Both the position numbers and the translations under genes were made by a program. A DNA stretch of 64,000 nt from Aporrectodea caliginosa (taxonomy: Eukaryota; Annelida; Clitellata; Crassiclitellata; Lumbricidae). The notes beneath the pieces are model-generated. The model ran no database searches, was not told where the DNA came from, and worked only from the letters and a program-made list of their open reading frames with translations. Shown piece after piece: positions 40,135 through 52,379 of the stretch (positions are counted from its first letter, which is position 1; every line of letters begins with the position of its first letter). The DNA lies in contig JACEVL010000520.1 in assembly GCA_020284085.1 (NCBI GenBank), forward strand, positions 654,581 to 718,580, in the 5' to 3' direction.

Positions 40135-40840
40135 TGCTCATCGAAATAGAGATTTTTCAATATCTCAGCTTCTAGTTCACTTAGAATCATGATCTTGGTG
40201 TCTAAACATACATAATTAGGGGCAAGGATTCCAATAGAACTAATTTCAGCCACATATCTACACGAGATTTGGAGCCAGGGACGTCATTTTGGGAGGGGGA
40301 CAGTCTGGTGCAAAATATGGAACAATTGCTCATTTACTGATAGAAACATGAAATTTGTTACATATTATGAACATGTCCTAAGGGAAAATTGTACCCATAG
40401 GGCCATCGCAGTTTGCCATTGGCCTCAATGGCAGCCATTTTCCAAAATGGCCGACCAAAAATAGAGATTTTTATATATGTCAGCTTCTAGGTCACTTTGA
40501 ATCGTGATCTTGGAGTCTAAACATACATAAGTAGGGGCAAGAATTCCAACAGAAGAAATTGCAGACACATATCTACACGAGATTTGCAGCCAGGGACGTC
40601 ATTTGGGGGGTGGGCTGTCACGCTGAAATATTTTGGTTTAAAACGGCGATCAAAATGATGGCAATAGAATTTTTTTAAATTTTTCCTGCAATAGTTTATA
40701 CATTTTTTTCTTAGAAATCCAGATTGCAGCCTTTAAAAGTGTCAATGTTCAAGGTTCCAATAAAAAAATCAAGTAAAAATCAGGCTTATAAAATCTCTAT
40801 TTCGGTCGGCCATTTTGAAAAATGGCCGCCATTTCCACAC
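40135..40840. repeat. Repeat with direct and inverted copies
   Basis: Two direct copies (about 40142-40310 and 40465-40625) share AATAGAGATTTTT, TCAGCTTCTAG, GATCTTGG(T/A)GTCTAAACAT, GGGGCAAG(G/A)ATTCCAA and TATCTACACGAGATTTG. At the right, AAAATCTCTATTTCGGTCGG and CCATTTTGAAAAATGGCCG (40790-40830) form the inverted partner of CATTTTCCAAAATGGCCGAC (40437-40456). Probably a fold-back or MITE-type element. Confidence 0.6.
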
Positions 40841-41105
40841 AAAAAATAATTCAGCGTGGCCCAATATCTATATCTCGTTCTAATTCCATGTATAATTTGT
40901 GTACCAAATTTCATACTTGTATCACAAAATGCACAATTGTTTTGCTATGCCGCTGTACTATAAGGCGTATCGCTCTGTTAGAATCCACTCCAACATTCGT
41001 CGGTTCACCATCAAATCATTTGGCATTTCTGTGTGAATGACCGACACGAGCAGATAGAGAGTAAGATGAAGGCAGAGGCGTCCATCCTATGACGGGAATG
41101 AAGCA
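40841..41105. other. Gene-free stretch
   Basis: No exon recognised; the short frame at 40822-41040 overlaps the repeat end. Confidence 0.3.
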
Positions 41106-41109
41106 GAAA

Positions 41110-41345
41110 TCTTCATAGCCTTTTCAGCGTCCTTGCATCATCCACTCCGTTCTTCAAACATACTTGATCTTCTAGTTCGTCAGTCTAGAACTGCTGTGGC
41201 TCGGTCCCCGTCCTTTGCTTCAATTGGTCCGTCTCTTTGGAATGCGCTGTCTCCATCTACTCGCACTCTAATTGTAGGTGGCAACCCCCTCGTCCTTTGT
41301 TCTTCTCAAAACCTATTGCCTCTCTAGTTGCATTTCGCACTTGGA
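41110..41345 (+). pseudogene. LINE ORF2 C-terminal fragment
   Basis: Plus strand reads ILDLLVRQSRTAVARSPSFA, then SIGPSLWNALSPSTRTLIVG, the extreme C-terminal blocks of a non-LTR ORF2 (S-F-x-x-x-G-P-x-x-W-N-x-L). It has lost its upstream part. Confidence 0.6.
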
Positions 41346-42325
41346 ACGTCTTTGAACGGTTCACCCTACTAGAGACTCTGTAAATGTTTGCATACAATGA
41401 CATACAAGGAGGCATCTAGAAATAGCCCCGTGTCAAAATTTATTAGGAGGGGCGTGGATGGATTGGGTAGCTGTGTGACTGCCTATTAGGGTATATGATC
41501 TACTTCAAATACTGAAATATACAGTACTGTTATTTTGTCGTCATTATAGCTTAAATATTCGATGTAATCATTGAGGTCATGATTGGTCGGTGATCTTAAC
41601 AATTAGGCTACATTAATTTACACCAACTTTGGCACTGTGACGTCGAATCGTTGGTAAATTGTTCGCACAACCCTAAGCCCGGCACTGCTCATCAACAGTC
41701 ATTGTGTATTAAAGTTACGCATACAAAACAATTCAGAAGTGGAGGAATCGATCTCTCTAACACTTTAGCATTGTACTATCCGCTGACACAGCGCTTGCTG
41801 TCAGAGAATGACAGACACGAGCAGATAGAGATTAAGATGAAGTCATTTCCGGCCTTGCCGGCTGTTTTAACAAAATTTAGTTACCAAGTCGAGTTGACTT
41901 CTGTGAAAAGACAGTTGAAAGTAAATAAACACAGTGACAAAAGAAAATTGAAAAGTACGTTCACTACCTTCAAGATTACAATAAAGCTGCTCGAAATATT
42001 TGAAGAGGGTTAGCTGAAAATGGCGGCCTGCGTGTGCACGCAAATAAGCTTACAAGGAAATCGAAAAGAACAGTTATGCTCAGAGGGATCTTATACACGT
42101 GTACAGATTGAACTGATACCCTTTCTGTTTTTGCAATTAATCTGTCAACTCTAAATATAATTCAATATATTTTTCACACTGAAAGAGGGGTAAATTGTAA
42201 ATTGCAAAATTGCATCAAATTCTTTCGACAGGGTCCAAACTTATGAACATTCAAATTTGGACAAACAAAATTTGAACTCTCCAACATGGACAAATTCACT
42301 TCTATTTTTCATTACAATTTTCAAT
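41346..42325. other. Stretch without a supported gene
   Basis: A 120-codon frame at 41651-42013 has no ATG at its nominal start (TTG) and no recognisable domain; its basic/lysine-rich end may be chance. Nothing else was seen. Confidence 0.35.
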
Positions 42326-42329
42326 ACGA

Positions 42330-42495
42330 CAATAACTTGAAGACATAGTTTAGGCTTTTCAATGAACGGTAAAGAACCTTCTACAGCTGTACCCCGTAAA
42401 ATTATATTAGATTTGTCTAACTTTCTATTATGTAACTCACTGCGGTTTGTCAGTCTGTTTTATTAAACGAAGATATATATATAATATAATATATA
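42330..42495 (+). repeat. LINE 3'-UTR fragment with TA tail
   Basis: TTTTCAATGAACGGTAAA...TTATGTAACTCACTGCGGTT, then TGTCAGTCTGTTTTATTAAA and CGAAGATATATATA matches 48075-48205 closely. The latter follows an ORF2 C-terminus, so this is a short 5'-truncated copy of that LINE. Confidence 0.75.
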
Positions 42496-42499
42496 TATA

Positions 42500-45300
42500 T
42501 CAACATTTAAATTTAATTGTCAAATGTACTTCATCGTGTGGCAAAGAATAAGATACAAGAGTGGTACAGTTAACCCTGTATCGATGAGTTTGTACTAAAA
42601 GTGACTGGGAACCAATGTACATCATTGCTAAAGTGTTAAATATAACAATATGGAACAAATGGCTTCAATTTATAATGTGTCACCACCAGGGCAGATATTT
42701 GTAGTGAGATTGCTGCTTCTTCTACACCCTCTAACCCACTGAGCTATAGAAGTACACTGACCATACACTGTCTGTGGGAATATTAAATGGCAAAAGAGAG
42801 GACTGGCCACCTGCTCTCATAAGCAGGGACTAAGAAAATGAAGTCGCTACTACTTCATTCTCATGGCTGCCTCAGGTTTAGCTTACAAGACTGCTCTTCT
42901 TCTACTTATAATAATTATATTAACATAAATAGACAACTAATATTAGCTTTTTCCTATCCTATATCCTGTCCCATGGATATTTTGAAACTGACGTCAAAAT
43001 TCTCTGGCCCGTGGCAGGTGACATAAAGCTAACCTTTGTCTGTTGCTATCCTTTGGTTGGTGTGATTATAAGCAGTAATGCATAACTCCTGTGACCTGCA
43101 TACATACAAAGTCATACATACATATAAATATGCATGTATGTACATACTCATATACATATCCCACATACATACGCTGTCATACACACATACATACAGACTC
43201 ACAACATCCGTACTGGTCCAGAGGCATTTCCAAAATAGTAATTTAGTAGATATGCAGTTCATATTCAGTAAAATATTAGGATTCCTGTGGGCGGACATAG
43301 AACTTTTATTGGATAGGCAAACTTTATACTCTTGAGACATAATGATTACGAAATAACACTTTACTACTCAGGAACAAATCAAAATTAGCTTACGGGAAGA
43401 GAAGTCCCTTAAAGGCTACCATGGGTATGAAGTGCTAGCGACTTCAATTTCTTAGCCCCGGCTTATGATGTACTTATTATAGCTTAGTTGGTCAGAGGGT
43501 CCAGACGAATCAGAAACCTCAAAATGGATATCTACCCTGGTGGTAACATGTTACAAGTTGAAGCCATGTGTTCCATACGGTTATATTTCAGACTTTAACA
43601 ATGAGCTGCATTGGTTTCTCAGTCGCTTTCAGTTCACTCTTGCCATTACAGTTTTATAGCATGGGTTAACAATATAAAGTTCAAGTATTTCAGCACTAAA
43701 CATTTTAAATATCTAATAATTTCACCATACAACTAGTAGTAAGAAATAAATTTCATACTTACAGCGCTTGTCTATACACAATCAAATATTGTAAAATTAG
43801 GTGTAGGTCTAATACATGAATATATTGGCCAATATTATACTACACTACGTTATAGGCTTCCTCAGAGAGTGCCTCTGATTATTTATTTCCTCTGATTATT
43901 GTATACCTCTGAAGTAAACAATTACTTTAGTAAACAAGCTAATAAATATAGTTCCACATAGGAGCATAATTTAGTACTAAGGCAAGACATGAAGGTCTAC
44001 AGGTCTGCTAAATTTTCAAGTAATGATGCCGATCAGTACGGTATGATAGGTTCGTTGCTGGTGGAATGATAAGGCTTTGTTGCTTCGCTGTTGCTCCTCG
44101 TTGATTTGTGGAATGATAAGGCCGTTGCTCTTCCTCAAGGTCACTGCCATAACATAACACAACCATGCCAGCACTTTTGTATTGGTACTTAAATGTTGCT
44201 ATATTGCGCATTTAGAAACAGGCTTACACAAATTCAAATGCTAGAATTAAGACACTGTTATTCACATAATATGTAAATAACAGTGTCTTGGTTATATCAT
44301 ATAAATTTGTGCAAGTCTGTATCTTCATAAGTAAGGAAGGCATAATATTATAACAAAACATCAAGTACACTGACTAGTGCACACAGAACACACAATACAT
44401 CATCTAAATGTGATAATCACAAAGATCAGACCTCAAGCCGACGAGCCATGGAATTGTGTTGTTTAACCTACAGGTCCACGAGCGAGGGTGCTCTGTACTT
44501 ACCACTTCATCTTGCCACCAAAAGTGTCCAGTCATTGTACTATGTTTGCACAGGGTATTTATGGAAGAGACATTTTGCAAGGCGTGCTTATAAAACAGAC
44601 ATTCAATACCTGTATAACGATTATTTAACGACGCCGTCATAACGACGATGATTGGCGTCAATACCTGTATAATACCTGTATAACCTGGAGTGGATTTAAA
44701 TACCCAACTTCGAGGTTGACATCATTGTAAGCTAACCAATCACAAATAAAGCCAGAGGTCACTGTTTAAGGACCTTATGCAAATCCTTCACTTAATTGTT
44801 CAGAACCATGGATATTCTGTTGCATGGTCAGGTGTGAATTTGTGAACTTTGAAAGGAGGGTAATATCAAATACAATTGTATTGCATTGTATTGTATTGAT
44901 TATTGTGCACCCGTTTGAATCGCACCAGAGCCATGCACACATACAAAAGTTACCTAACGCCATGTAATTTGCTACTATTCTCATACTTTCAGTTAAACAG
45001 ACCAAGGTATTGATAGTTTAAACGGTACGTCAAAACTGGCACATGCAGATATTCACTACAATTCAAAAAGCACCATAAAAACAGTCTTAGTCATACAGTT
45101 ATTATCATCGTTAATAATAGTTAATAACTTCTACAGCACCTGTGTATAGGCCTAATGCACAAGACCAACAACCGATGGCACACAAAAAAACAAGTTGTTG
45201 TCATATAAGTAAGTAAGTAAGTAAGTATATCCTTTATTAACCAATTGCTAATCGCACTTTGGTGTACAGGCATCTTTATAAACAAAGTGATGAAATTTTT
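42500..45300. other. Long stretch with no supported gene
   Basis: Contains CATA-rich tracts (43085-43200), an inverted pair CAGTGTCTTG (44284) with AAGACACTGTTATT (44250), and short repeats of AATACCTGTATAA at about 44607, 44660 and 44671. A TGGTAAGT donor-like site on the minus strand near 44500 is isolated. No exon or RNA gene is supported. Confidence 0.35.
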
Positions 45301-45305
45301 ACGCA

Positions 45306-45800
45306 TCAAATTATCTGCGGGAGGAATGAATGAGCCCGGGGGCGGAGGGAATACATAGAAGTTTTAATTGGGGGAAGCAACTCATGTAAAGCATGCCCAT
45401 TATCCACCAGGATCGATGAAAAAAGGCGGGAATCAGCCTTGATGCATAGTTGCTCAAAAGACAGGAAATCTCCAGGAAGATAGGGATAGCGTATCAATCG
45501 ACGCATCAAGACTTCAAACCTGTCTTTGTCACGCTGTCCCACGAAACCCCACCAGGCGGGTGAGGCATATAGCATTCTGGCCAAGGTAGTGGCTCGCACA
45601 ACGTCATGTATACAGATGTAGACCACGCAGGCCATGGGCGACCAAAGTTCGTAAAGCGTAAAAGGATTGACGAGCCTGACAGCAAAGTCGTTGAACATGA
45701 TTATTAAATATTAAGTCATCAGACATGGTTACTCCCAAGATCACCATACTGGTTACCCTAGTTAGACCTGTGGTGCCTAGGGCAATAAGGTAACCAAGGC
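45306..45800 (-). pseudogene. LINE ORF2 C-terminal fragment (LYASPAWWG type)
   Basis: Minus-strand frames read VTSMVILGVTMSDDLIFNNH, then RQSFYALRTLVAHGLRG, ARMLYASPAWWGF and RDKDRFEVLMRRLIR, followed by a C-terminus with MYSLRPRAHSFLP. It is colinear with the plus-strand fragment at 47470-48048 (ARATTVSRLLYASPAWWG, HYSMRPRSHPFQLP), so two copies of one family lie in opposite orientation. Frameshift near 45700. Confidence 0.75.
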
Positions 45801-45826
45801 CCACCCTTGGGCGGTGAATTATCTAC

Positions 45827-46788
45827 ACCGTGTCTCAAAATAAACTGTGCAAAATTGTTTCTGTCAGAACTTTGTCAAATTTCCACCAATTTTAATAATT
45901 TTTTGTAGGTAGATGGCAAAATGGCTGAAATTTTATGCTATACATAAATTTTCCACCTCACCTGACTCATATCACCGCACTACCTTGCTAAACACAGATG
46001 TACCAATTTTTGATATAACGCTTAAATTTTAACAATTAGAGTGCTCAGATTGTGTTCATCAATTCGTTAGAGGGCGTCAAAGTGAATGGGGGATACTATC
46101 GCGACAATCTTCTTGCCCAGAAGCTACTGCTAGACACACGCCGGATATCTCAGGGCGACTTTTCTGGCTTTCAAAAGGATGGCGCCACGGCGCATCGAGC
46201 ACGCGACACCGTCTTTTCCTGGAGCGAGAAACGCCCGACTTCATACCTCCAACACTGTTGCCGCCGAATTCACCGGATCTTAACCCAATCGTCTATAGCA
46301 ACTGGAGTGTGCTGCAGGAGAAGGTTTACTGCTCCAGGATAGCCAACGTCGACGAACTCAAAACGCGTCTGATCGACGAGTGAGCGCACTTTGACCAGTC
46401 GATCGTTGATGCTGCTATCGGCCAGTGGCGTCGCCGTCTAAGCGCTTGTATCCGTGTAAGCGGGGCACATTTCGAGAACCAATTCTAACACTTTTAAGCA
46501 GATCTGTCATAACAATTAAAACCTCTGCTAAGTAAACCATATTTTACTTTACTGTGTGCTAATTCAGTCGTCAGATAGTTTGTTGCATGTGATCAAATTT
46601 AAGCGTTATATGAAAAATTGGTACATCTGTGTTTAACAAGGTAGTGCGGTGATATGAGTCAGGTGAGGTGGAAAATTTATGTATTGCATAAAATTTCAGC
46701 CATTTTGCCATCTACCTACCACAAATTATGAAAATTGGTGGAAATTTGACGAAGTTCTGACAGAAACAATTTTGCACAGTTTATTTTG
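45827..46788 (+). mobile_element. Mariner/Tc1-type element, internally decayed
   Basis: Long terminal inverted repeats of about 195 bases: 45833-46028 and 46597-46788 are reverse complements with few mismatches. They end CGTGTCTCAAAATAAACTGT on the left; on the right the last 13 or so bases are missing and rDNA begins. The interior carries transposase remnants. Confidence 0.85.
46052..46490 (+). pseudogene. Mariner-type transposase remnant
   Basis: In shifting plus frames: VNGGYYRDNLLAQKLL, then KDGATAHRARDTV, the PPNSPDLNPI block (about 46259-46290) that precedes the third catalytic acidic residue, and a C-terminal part with NVDELKTRLIDE and QWRRRLSACI. The DNA-binding N-terminus is absent. 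Several frameshifts and a TGA after LIDE make it inactive. Confidence 0.8.
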
Positions 46789-47165
46789 CCCGACTGCGAC
46801 CGGGGCCAGCGTGCCAGCGGTCCGGCAAGCGTCTCGTCGGTTGACTTCCGTTGTGTTGTCTGGCGGTCGAGATCCGAACGGTGTGCGACACGTCTAGGTT
46901 CGTTACGAGCCTGACCGTCTTGAGTATTCCGGCCCCGCAACGGGTGCCGCGAAGGCGAGAGAAACTGGCGCCCGCGATCTGGGCCGCGGCGGCTTCGGCC
47001 GATGCGCGGCCCGTCCGGGCGCCTCGGAGAGCGAACGGAAAACCGACCGTTGAGTCGTCGTGCGAGTGCGACGCGAGCTCCGCTTCTGTGCGGGCTCCGT
47101 TGAACGTGTGACGCCGGGCGACCGACCGACCGGCATGTCGGTCGGACGCCTCGGACGGCGGTAGC
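46789..47165 (+). rRNA. rDNA 5'ETS fragment
   Basis: GC-rich, CG-dense sequence directly upstream of the 18S start. It includes the 91-base stretch duplicated at 27633-27723 and the last 39 bases duplicated at 28668-28706. The composition differs sharply from flanking AT-rich DNA. Called ETS from its position and its presence at both 18S loci. Confidence 0.7.
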
Positions 47166-47411
47166 TACCTGGTTGATCCTGCCAGTAGTCATATGCTTGT
47201 CTCAAAGATTAAGCCATCATGTCTAAGCACAAACCTTTACCCTTTACACGGTGAAGCTGCGAATGGCTCATTAGGCCATTTCTTAGATCGTACAATCCTA
47301 ATTGGATAACTGCGGTAATTCTGGAGCGAATTCATGCCACAAAGCTCCGACCCTTATGGGAAAGAGCGCGTTTATTAGGTCAAAACCAATCGGGTCCTCG
47401 CTGCCCGTAAC
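47166..47411 (+). rRNA. 18S rRNA 5' fragment, pseudogene
   Basis: Begins TACCTGGTTGATCCTGCCAG and continues through CATATGCTTGTCTCAAAGAT, TAAGCC, a small duplication (ACCCTT) before TACACGGTGAAGCTGCG, GATCGTACAATCCTA and CAAAACCAATCGGGTCCTCG to GCCCGTAAC. It stops at 47411, where LINE sequence in the same orientation begins. About 246 bases of SSU rRNA are present; it cannot function. Confidence 0.9.
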
Positions 47412-48205
47412 GTTACACCCCAGACATATTTTGAAATCAGGACATGGCCAGAGCAGTCATACAATCTCCGGCTGAACACGAATAAATCCAAAGAGATGTT
47501 GGTTTTCAGAAGATTAGAAACATCAATCTTGCCACCTCTGATCCAGGGCATGGAGCGAGTAACCGAGATGAAGATCCTCGGCGTCATCCTTCGAGGCGAT
47601 CTCCGGGCCACATCGCATGTTGAACGGGTCTTGGGATCGTGCACTGGATCCGTCATATGCACTTAGGGTACTGAGAGCCCATGGGCTATCTCCAGAGGCG
47701 CTGTCCACCGTTGCCAGGGCCACAACAGTCTCTCGTCTCCTTTACGCGTCGCCCGCCTGGTGGGGACTTACATCTGCAGAAGATCGCTCAAAACTTGAAC
47801 GCTTCCAGAAGAAAATGCAACGATTGCAGTTCCTCTCATCCGACATCGAGCCACTAGCGATGATGGCGGAAGCCGCTGACGTGCGTCTGTTGAGAGCGGT
47901 GACAGTAAATGACGCGCATGTCTTGCGGAGACTCTTTCCACCCACTGCTCAGCGCCATTACAGCATGCGCCCCAGGTCTCACCCCTTCCAACTTCCCGCA
48001 AAAGACGACAGAAATTTCATACCAAGAATTCTTTATAAAATACGGTAGCATAGAGCCCACATACTCTAATTTAGACTTTTCAACAAACGGTAAAATCAGC
48101 AACTATATATATACCACATATAATTATTAGATCTGTCTTCCTTTCCATTATGTAACTCACTGCGGTTTGTCAGTTTGTGCTATTAAACGAAGATATATAT
48201 ATATA
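47412..48205 (+). pseudogene. LINE 3' half fused to 18S
   Basis: After the 18S piece the plus strand encodes an ORF2 C-terminal region: RLNTNKSKEMLVFRR, VTEMKILGVILRGD, then after a frameshift SYALRVLRAHGLSPEAL, LLYASPAWWGLTSAEDRSKL and HYSMRPRSHPFQLP (47617-48048). A 3' UTR follows, ending TCACTGCGGTTTGTCAG, TATTAAACGAAG and a TATATATA tail at about 48195-48205. The rRNA-then-LINE order in one orientation with a LINE 3' end is the form expected when a LINE RT switches template to an rRNA. The RT catalytic part is not included. Confidence 0.75.
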
Positions 48206-49235
48206 ATCGCATTTTATCGAATCTAATTCGATGATTGCAACCTGTCTTCATATGAACTTGTGTACGCGAGGGTGGTATCACGGAAGACCGATCCTCGGAA
48301 AGTTCAACATTACTTAGAAACACAGGTTAGTCTGGAATTATTATATAAACACCTTTAAAACGTGGACTAACTTTGCAATATATACATGAGGCGCAGAAGC
48401 CATTGTTTAGATAGCTCTCTATAGACACCTTTAAAACAGTGTCAACCGATGCTACATATAGCCAAGAAACGCGTCAGAGCACTGAATATACGCTTATCGG
48501 GTAGGTTGCAGTATGTCATGCAGAATGGGAGAACCGTTGGAAATAATTATCACACTAAAAGTAAAAGCTGAAGAGCAGTCGTCTATTATATTGAAATGGT
48601 TCCTTAAATCTTTATCTAACCAGTGATCGAAACCATTTTATGAAATCAATTTAAATACCACTATTCGTTCATTCATTCATTCGGAAATTTTGCAATCACG
48701 AATCTGTATATCGTTTTTATTCGCTTGCGTATCTGTTAATTGTGTATCTGTCAATTGTGTTTCTGTTAATTATGTTTCAACATTCCTCTTGTCGAGTTTT
48801 AGTGTTTTTCACGTTGCTTTTAGACACCGGCACAATAGAAGTTACTAATTAATAATCAATGGTAATTGTTCATTAGTTGTAGCAGTTGTTTGAACTTGGC
48901 GCTGAGGTCTTGTGACGATTTTCTTCCTGGAAGTTTATCATTTCTTTCTCGCCCACATTTCCAAAGCGCCCCTCTAAAGCTAAAAATAAGGGTAGGGCAC
49001 CAGCTTATTCACGAGCGCTGCCAGATCATTTCTGCTGTCTCATGTTCGCAACTCTGTCTAAACTCAAAGCGAAGAATAGACTCCTTATTAAATGTCGCTT
49101 GGTTAGTTTTGGCGCTGCCCCCTGGCGGTCTAATCCGGAGAAAATTGTTGCATGGGATTGTATCCCTTACATATAGCCATACTTAATAGCGTTTAAAAGG
49201 TGTTCAAATTGAGCATAATATAGGACGTTCTAATA
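48206..49235. other. Gene-free stretch
   Basis: No exon recognised; ATTCATTC and TCTGTTAATTGTGT short repeats at 48665-48770. Confidence 0.3.
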
Positions 49236-49247
49236 CTACTACTAGGC

Positions 49248-49304
<57 letters not shown>

Positions 49305-49305
49305 G

Positions 49306-49385
<80 letters not shown>

Positions 49386-49390
49386 AAAAT
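49236..49390. repeat. CTA/TAC microsatellite
   Basis: About 45 CTA units with a single AGTACTACT interruption near 49305. Confidence 0.95.
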
Positions 49391-49430
49391 ACGAATAATA
49401 TTAATAATGATAATAATGATGATGATGATG

Positions 49431-49519
<89 letters not shown>

Positions 49520-49523
49520 AATG

Positions 49524-49593
<70 letters not shown>

Positions 49594-49655
49594 TAATAAT
49601 AATAAGAATAATAAGAATAATAAGAATAATAATAATAGTAATGATAATAATATGA
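49391..49655. repeat. AAT microsatellite
   Basis: Long AAT run with GAT and AAG variants. Open frames of poly-Ile (plus) and poly-Tyr (minus) are repeat artefacts. Confidence 0.95.
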
Positions 49656-51740
49656 AGGAGGAGGGCGACGGTTGAGAGGCCTAGGCCTACTCTTCACCAC
49701 CGCTACCAGTTTGAATGTGTGTCAGGCAGAGCTTCCCATTTGAAATTAGAAGGCGATTTGAAAATCGATCGCGATACATTGAGTAGGCGATCGATGCGCG
49801 GTCGACCACGGCACCTTTTGTGTACAGCGTATTTTTGGTATCGTATTCGTATAGCTGCATATTATATGGTTGTCCATAAACCCTCGGGCTACCAAGGGAG
49901 GGTGGTTCGCAAACTTGTTCCATATGGAATATAATTTTGACATTTTAGGTATCGGTAGCAGGTTTATTTGCGCACATTTTGAGGTCAGCATCATCGTGGT
50001 CATAGTTATAAAAGACGTTTGTTTCGTTTTTAGCCTTGCTAAAAAAAGTCGTTTTTCTCGTTTTTAATTTTTCGTCAAGTTTTTTCCGTTTTTTTATTTT
50101 TGTAGATAACTTTATTTATTTATATACTGTCTGTTATTATTTTGTTAAATTTAATTTTTTCTCATATTCCTTACGTTGTCTCCGTCCTTTCAAGGATTCA
50201 TCTAAATTACGTCACTATTTAATGTATTCAGTTGAGAAATAAATAGCAATGTACAGGAAATAAAATTTATAAAAGTTATTTGAATTTCTAATTTATATAA
50301 AATGCGAAATGTTCTTTGTACACAGTAGGCTAATCTCCGATTGACTGGTAAACTGACTTAAGCTTATATTAGTCCATAATATATTAAGTTCTTAAATAAG
50401 TGGAAAGTGTGAGTACAATTTTTTATTACTGTAAGTGCACTCTATACTTAAAACATTTAGTTTTTAATTGCTTATGGCAGCATGGACTTATGTGAACTTG
50501 TGTTTACAATTTAAATTTGAAAAGATTTAAATATTATAAATTTCTCAATTTCTTCTTACACCAAATAAATCAAAAAGAAAATAATAGTTGTAGATTAATG
50601 TTACTTGGTGTTTACTAATAAAGTTGTGGTTTGTTTTTCTTTACCGCTCAGTTTGTTATTTTCTATCGGAATTGAGACCTGTCTTCTAACGCTCGTCACG
50701 GTTCGGTGAAGTGTATGCAACCAATTGTGACCTGCAGGTACGGCATATATAGGAGAGCTGTACACCATGCGTAGAGCAGCGGTCGGTCTAGCGGATTATG
50801 AATGGAGGAGGACGATTTTGGAGTGATTATCGTCACTAAAGATCATACGATATCGAGGAGTAAGAGGCGGACGATTCAAGCGGCGGACGATCGGCGTGTT
50901 GTGGTCGAATCGGTCTGGGCGTGGGCGGTCCCTGAGAGTGACGGATTCACCTAGCCGGATGACTCGCATAGTTATTAAAAACGGTAAAAAGATGTCTCAA
51001 ATCGTCAGTGCTTTTTTTCAGCCGGAGCGGTCCGGAACGGCGTTCCGGTACCTTTTTTCAACCATTAAAATATAAATTAGTGAATTTAAGTTTTTAATAA
51101 AAATTATATAAAGTTATTTAGATACTTTGATTTAATGTAAGTGCTTTCAGTGTTTATTGATACTGATATTTATTAAACAGAAATATTAGCATAAAATATG
51201 CCCCTAAGATTGTTCTGAATTTGTTTAGTTCCGGAACCTTTTTTTCTAGAAAAAAAGCACTGCAAATCGTCATAAATTTCGTTAATTTTTTGTGCATTAA
51301 TATTATTTTGGATCGCCATCTTGTGGCTGAAAAGCCGTTGTATCCTACCAGAGAAGAGTAATTCACTTTGATTAAATTTAAAACGGCTGGAACACTTATA
51401 ATAAACGTAATTTTATATAAAATGGTGTCGTAAGTTACGATTATCAGATATTGCGCTTGGTATTCGTTGTCGTGTGACATCCTTTGGCTGCGAGTAGCCC
51501 TGAAGTCGAGTTCAATTTATTCTAATCAAATATAATCCGCGCGAAGAAGGGAATTCAATAGGGTAGTGTGATTTTTATGAATTTCAACAGCACGGCAGAG
51601 ATGGTTATACGTTGGAAGTTACAAATCACGTTAAAGATGAATCTAATGACTTTCACAATGCATTAGGCATCAATCGTGAACTCTCTTCCGACAAAAGTTT
51701 CTTCTCTAAAGTATGTTCTGTCCTCCAGATCTCGATTAAA
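49656..51740. other. Long stretch with no supported gene
   Basis: A/T-rich. Includes a purine-rich GGAGGAGGACG segment near 50800-50900 with CGGACGAT repeats, and a duplicated TTTTTTCA context near 51010 and 51240. No exon, RNA gene or transposon end is supported. Confidence 0.3.
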
Positions 51741-51762
51741 AGCTCACTATTTGCCGGTGTCA

Positions 51763-52179
51763 CGACAACTCGTCGAACGACATTTCGTCTACGACATTTC
51801 GTCTACTAAGTTATTTGATGTTGTCACTTTAAAATGGAAGCAGGATTGATGAAAAAAACTGTTTTACGAAATAGAAGTGGGATTGATGAAAACATTCCTG
51901 TGTTGAAATAGAAGCTGGATTGATCGAAATAATTTTCCCCGTAAATAGAAGCTGGAAATCAACCTGGATGCATGGGTGAAAATAGGTTTCCATTCAATAG
52001 AAGCTGGATTGATGAAAATAATCTTGTCAATAATTAGAAGCTGGATTCCTGAGAATATATAGCACGTTTTAGCGAAACTATACGAAAGCGGCCTCTGTTG
52101 ATTAGCCGTAATGGATAGGCCTACAGATACACTGGTAGACGAAATGTCGTTAGACGAAATGTCGTTCGACGAGTTGTCG
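51763..52179. mobile_element. MITE with CGACAACTCGTCGAACGAC termini
   Basis: 417 bases. The left end reads CGACAACTCGTCGAACGACA then TTTCGTC twice, and the right end is its complement (GACGAAATGTCG twice, then TTCGACGAGTTGTCG). The interior is a tandem array of AATAGAAGCTGGATTGATGA-type units (about 51825-52055). No coding capacity and no clear target duplication. Confidence 0.8.
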
Positions 52180-52379
52180 CGGAACCCTATTTGCCAGACT
52201 AATATTTCTCATAAGCTGGTTCCCTGCCTTCTGGAACTCCCATCTTTCAAACGGACTCATCTGGAACTTTGCTCGCACAACATATTGCATAGTAGTGACT
52301 ATAGGCTGATGACTTGAGCGTTATGACAATGGCGCTATAGAAGTTAAAATATTAGATTGGATTCGTCCTTTTTGTAGGT

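Noticed and set aside
41651..42013. 120-codon lysine-rich frame
   Set aside because: Starts at TTG, no recognisable domain, no splice evidence.
44404..44661. Possible minus-strand exon with GTAAGT near 44500
   Set aside because: A single donor-like site without acceptor, domain or conserved coding character.
47166..47411. Functional 18S rRNA gene
   Set aside because: Only about 246 bases with indels, then LINE sequence.
49391..49700. Poly-Tyr and poly-Ile frames
   Set aside because: Artefacts of the AAT run.
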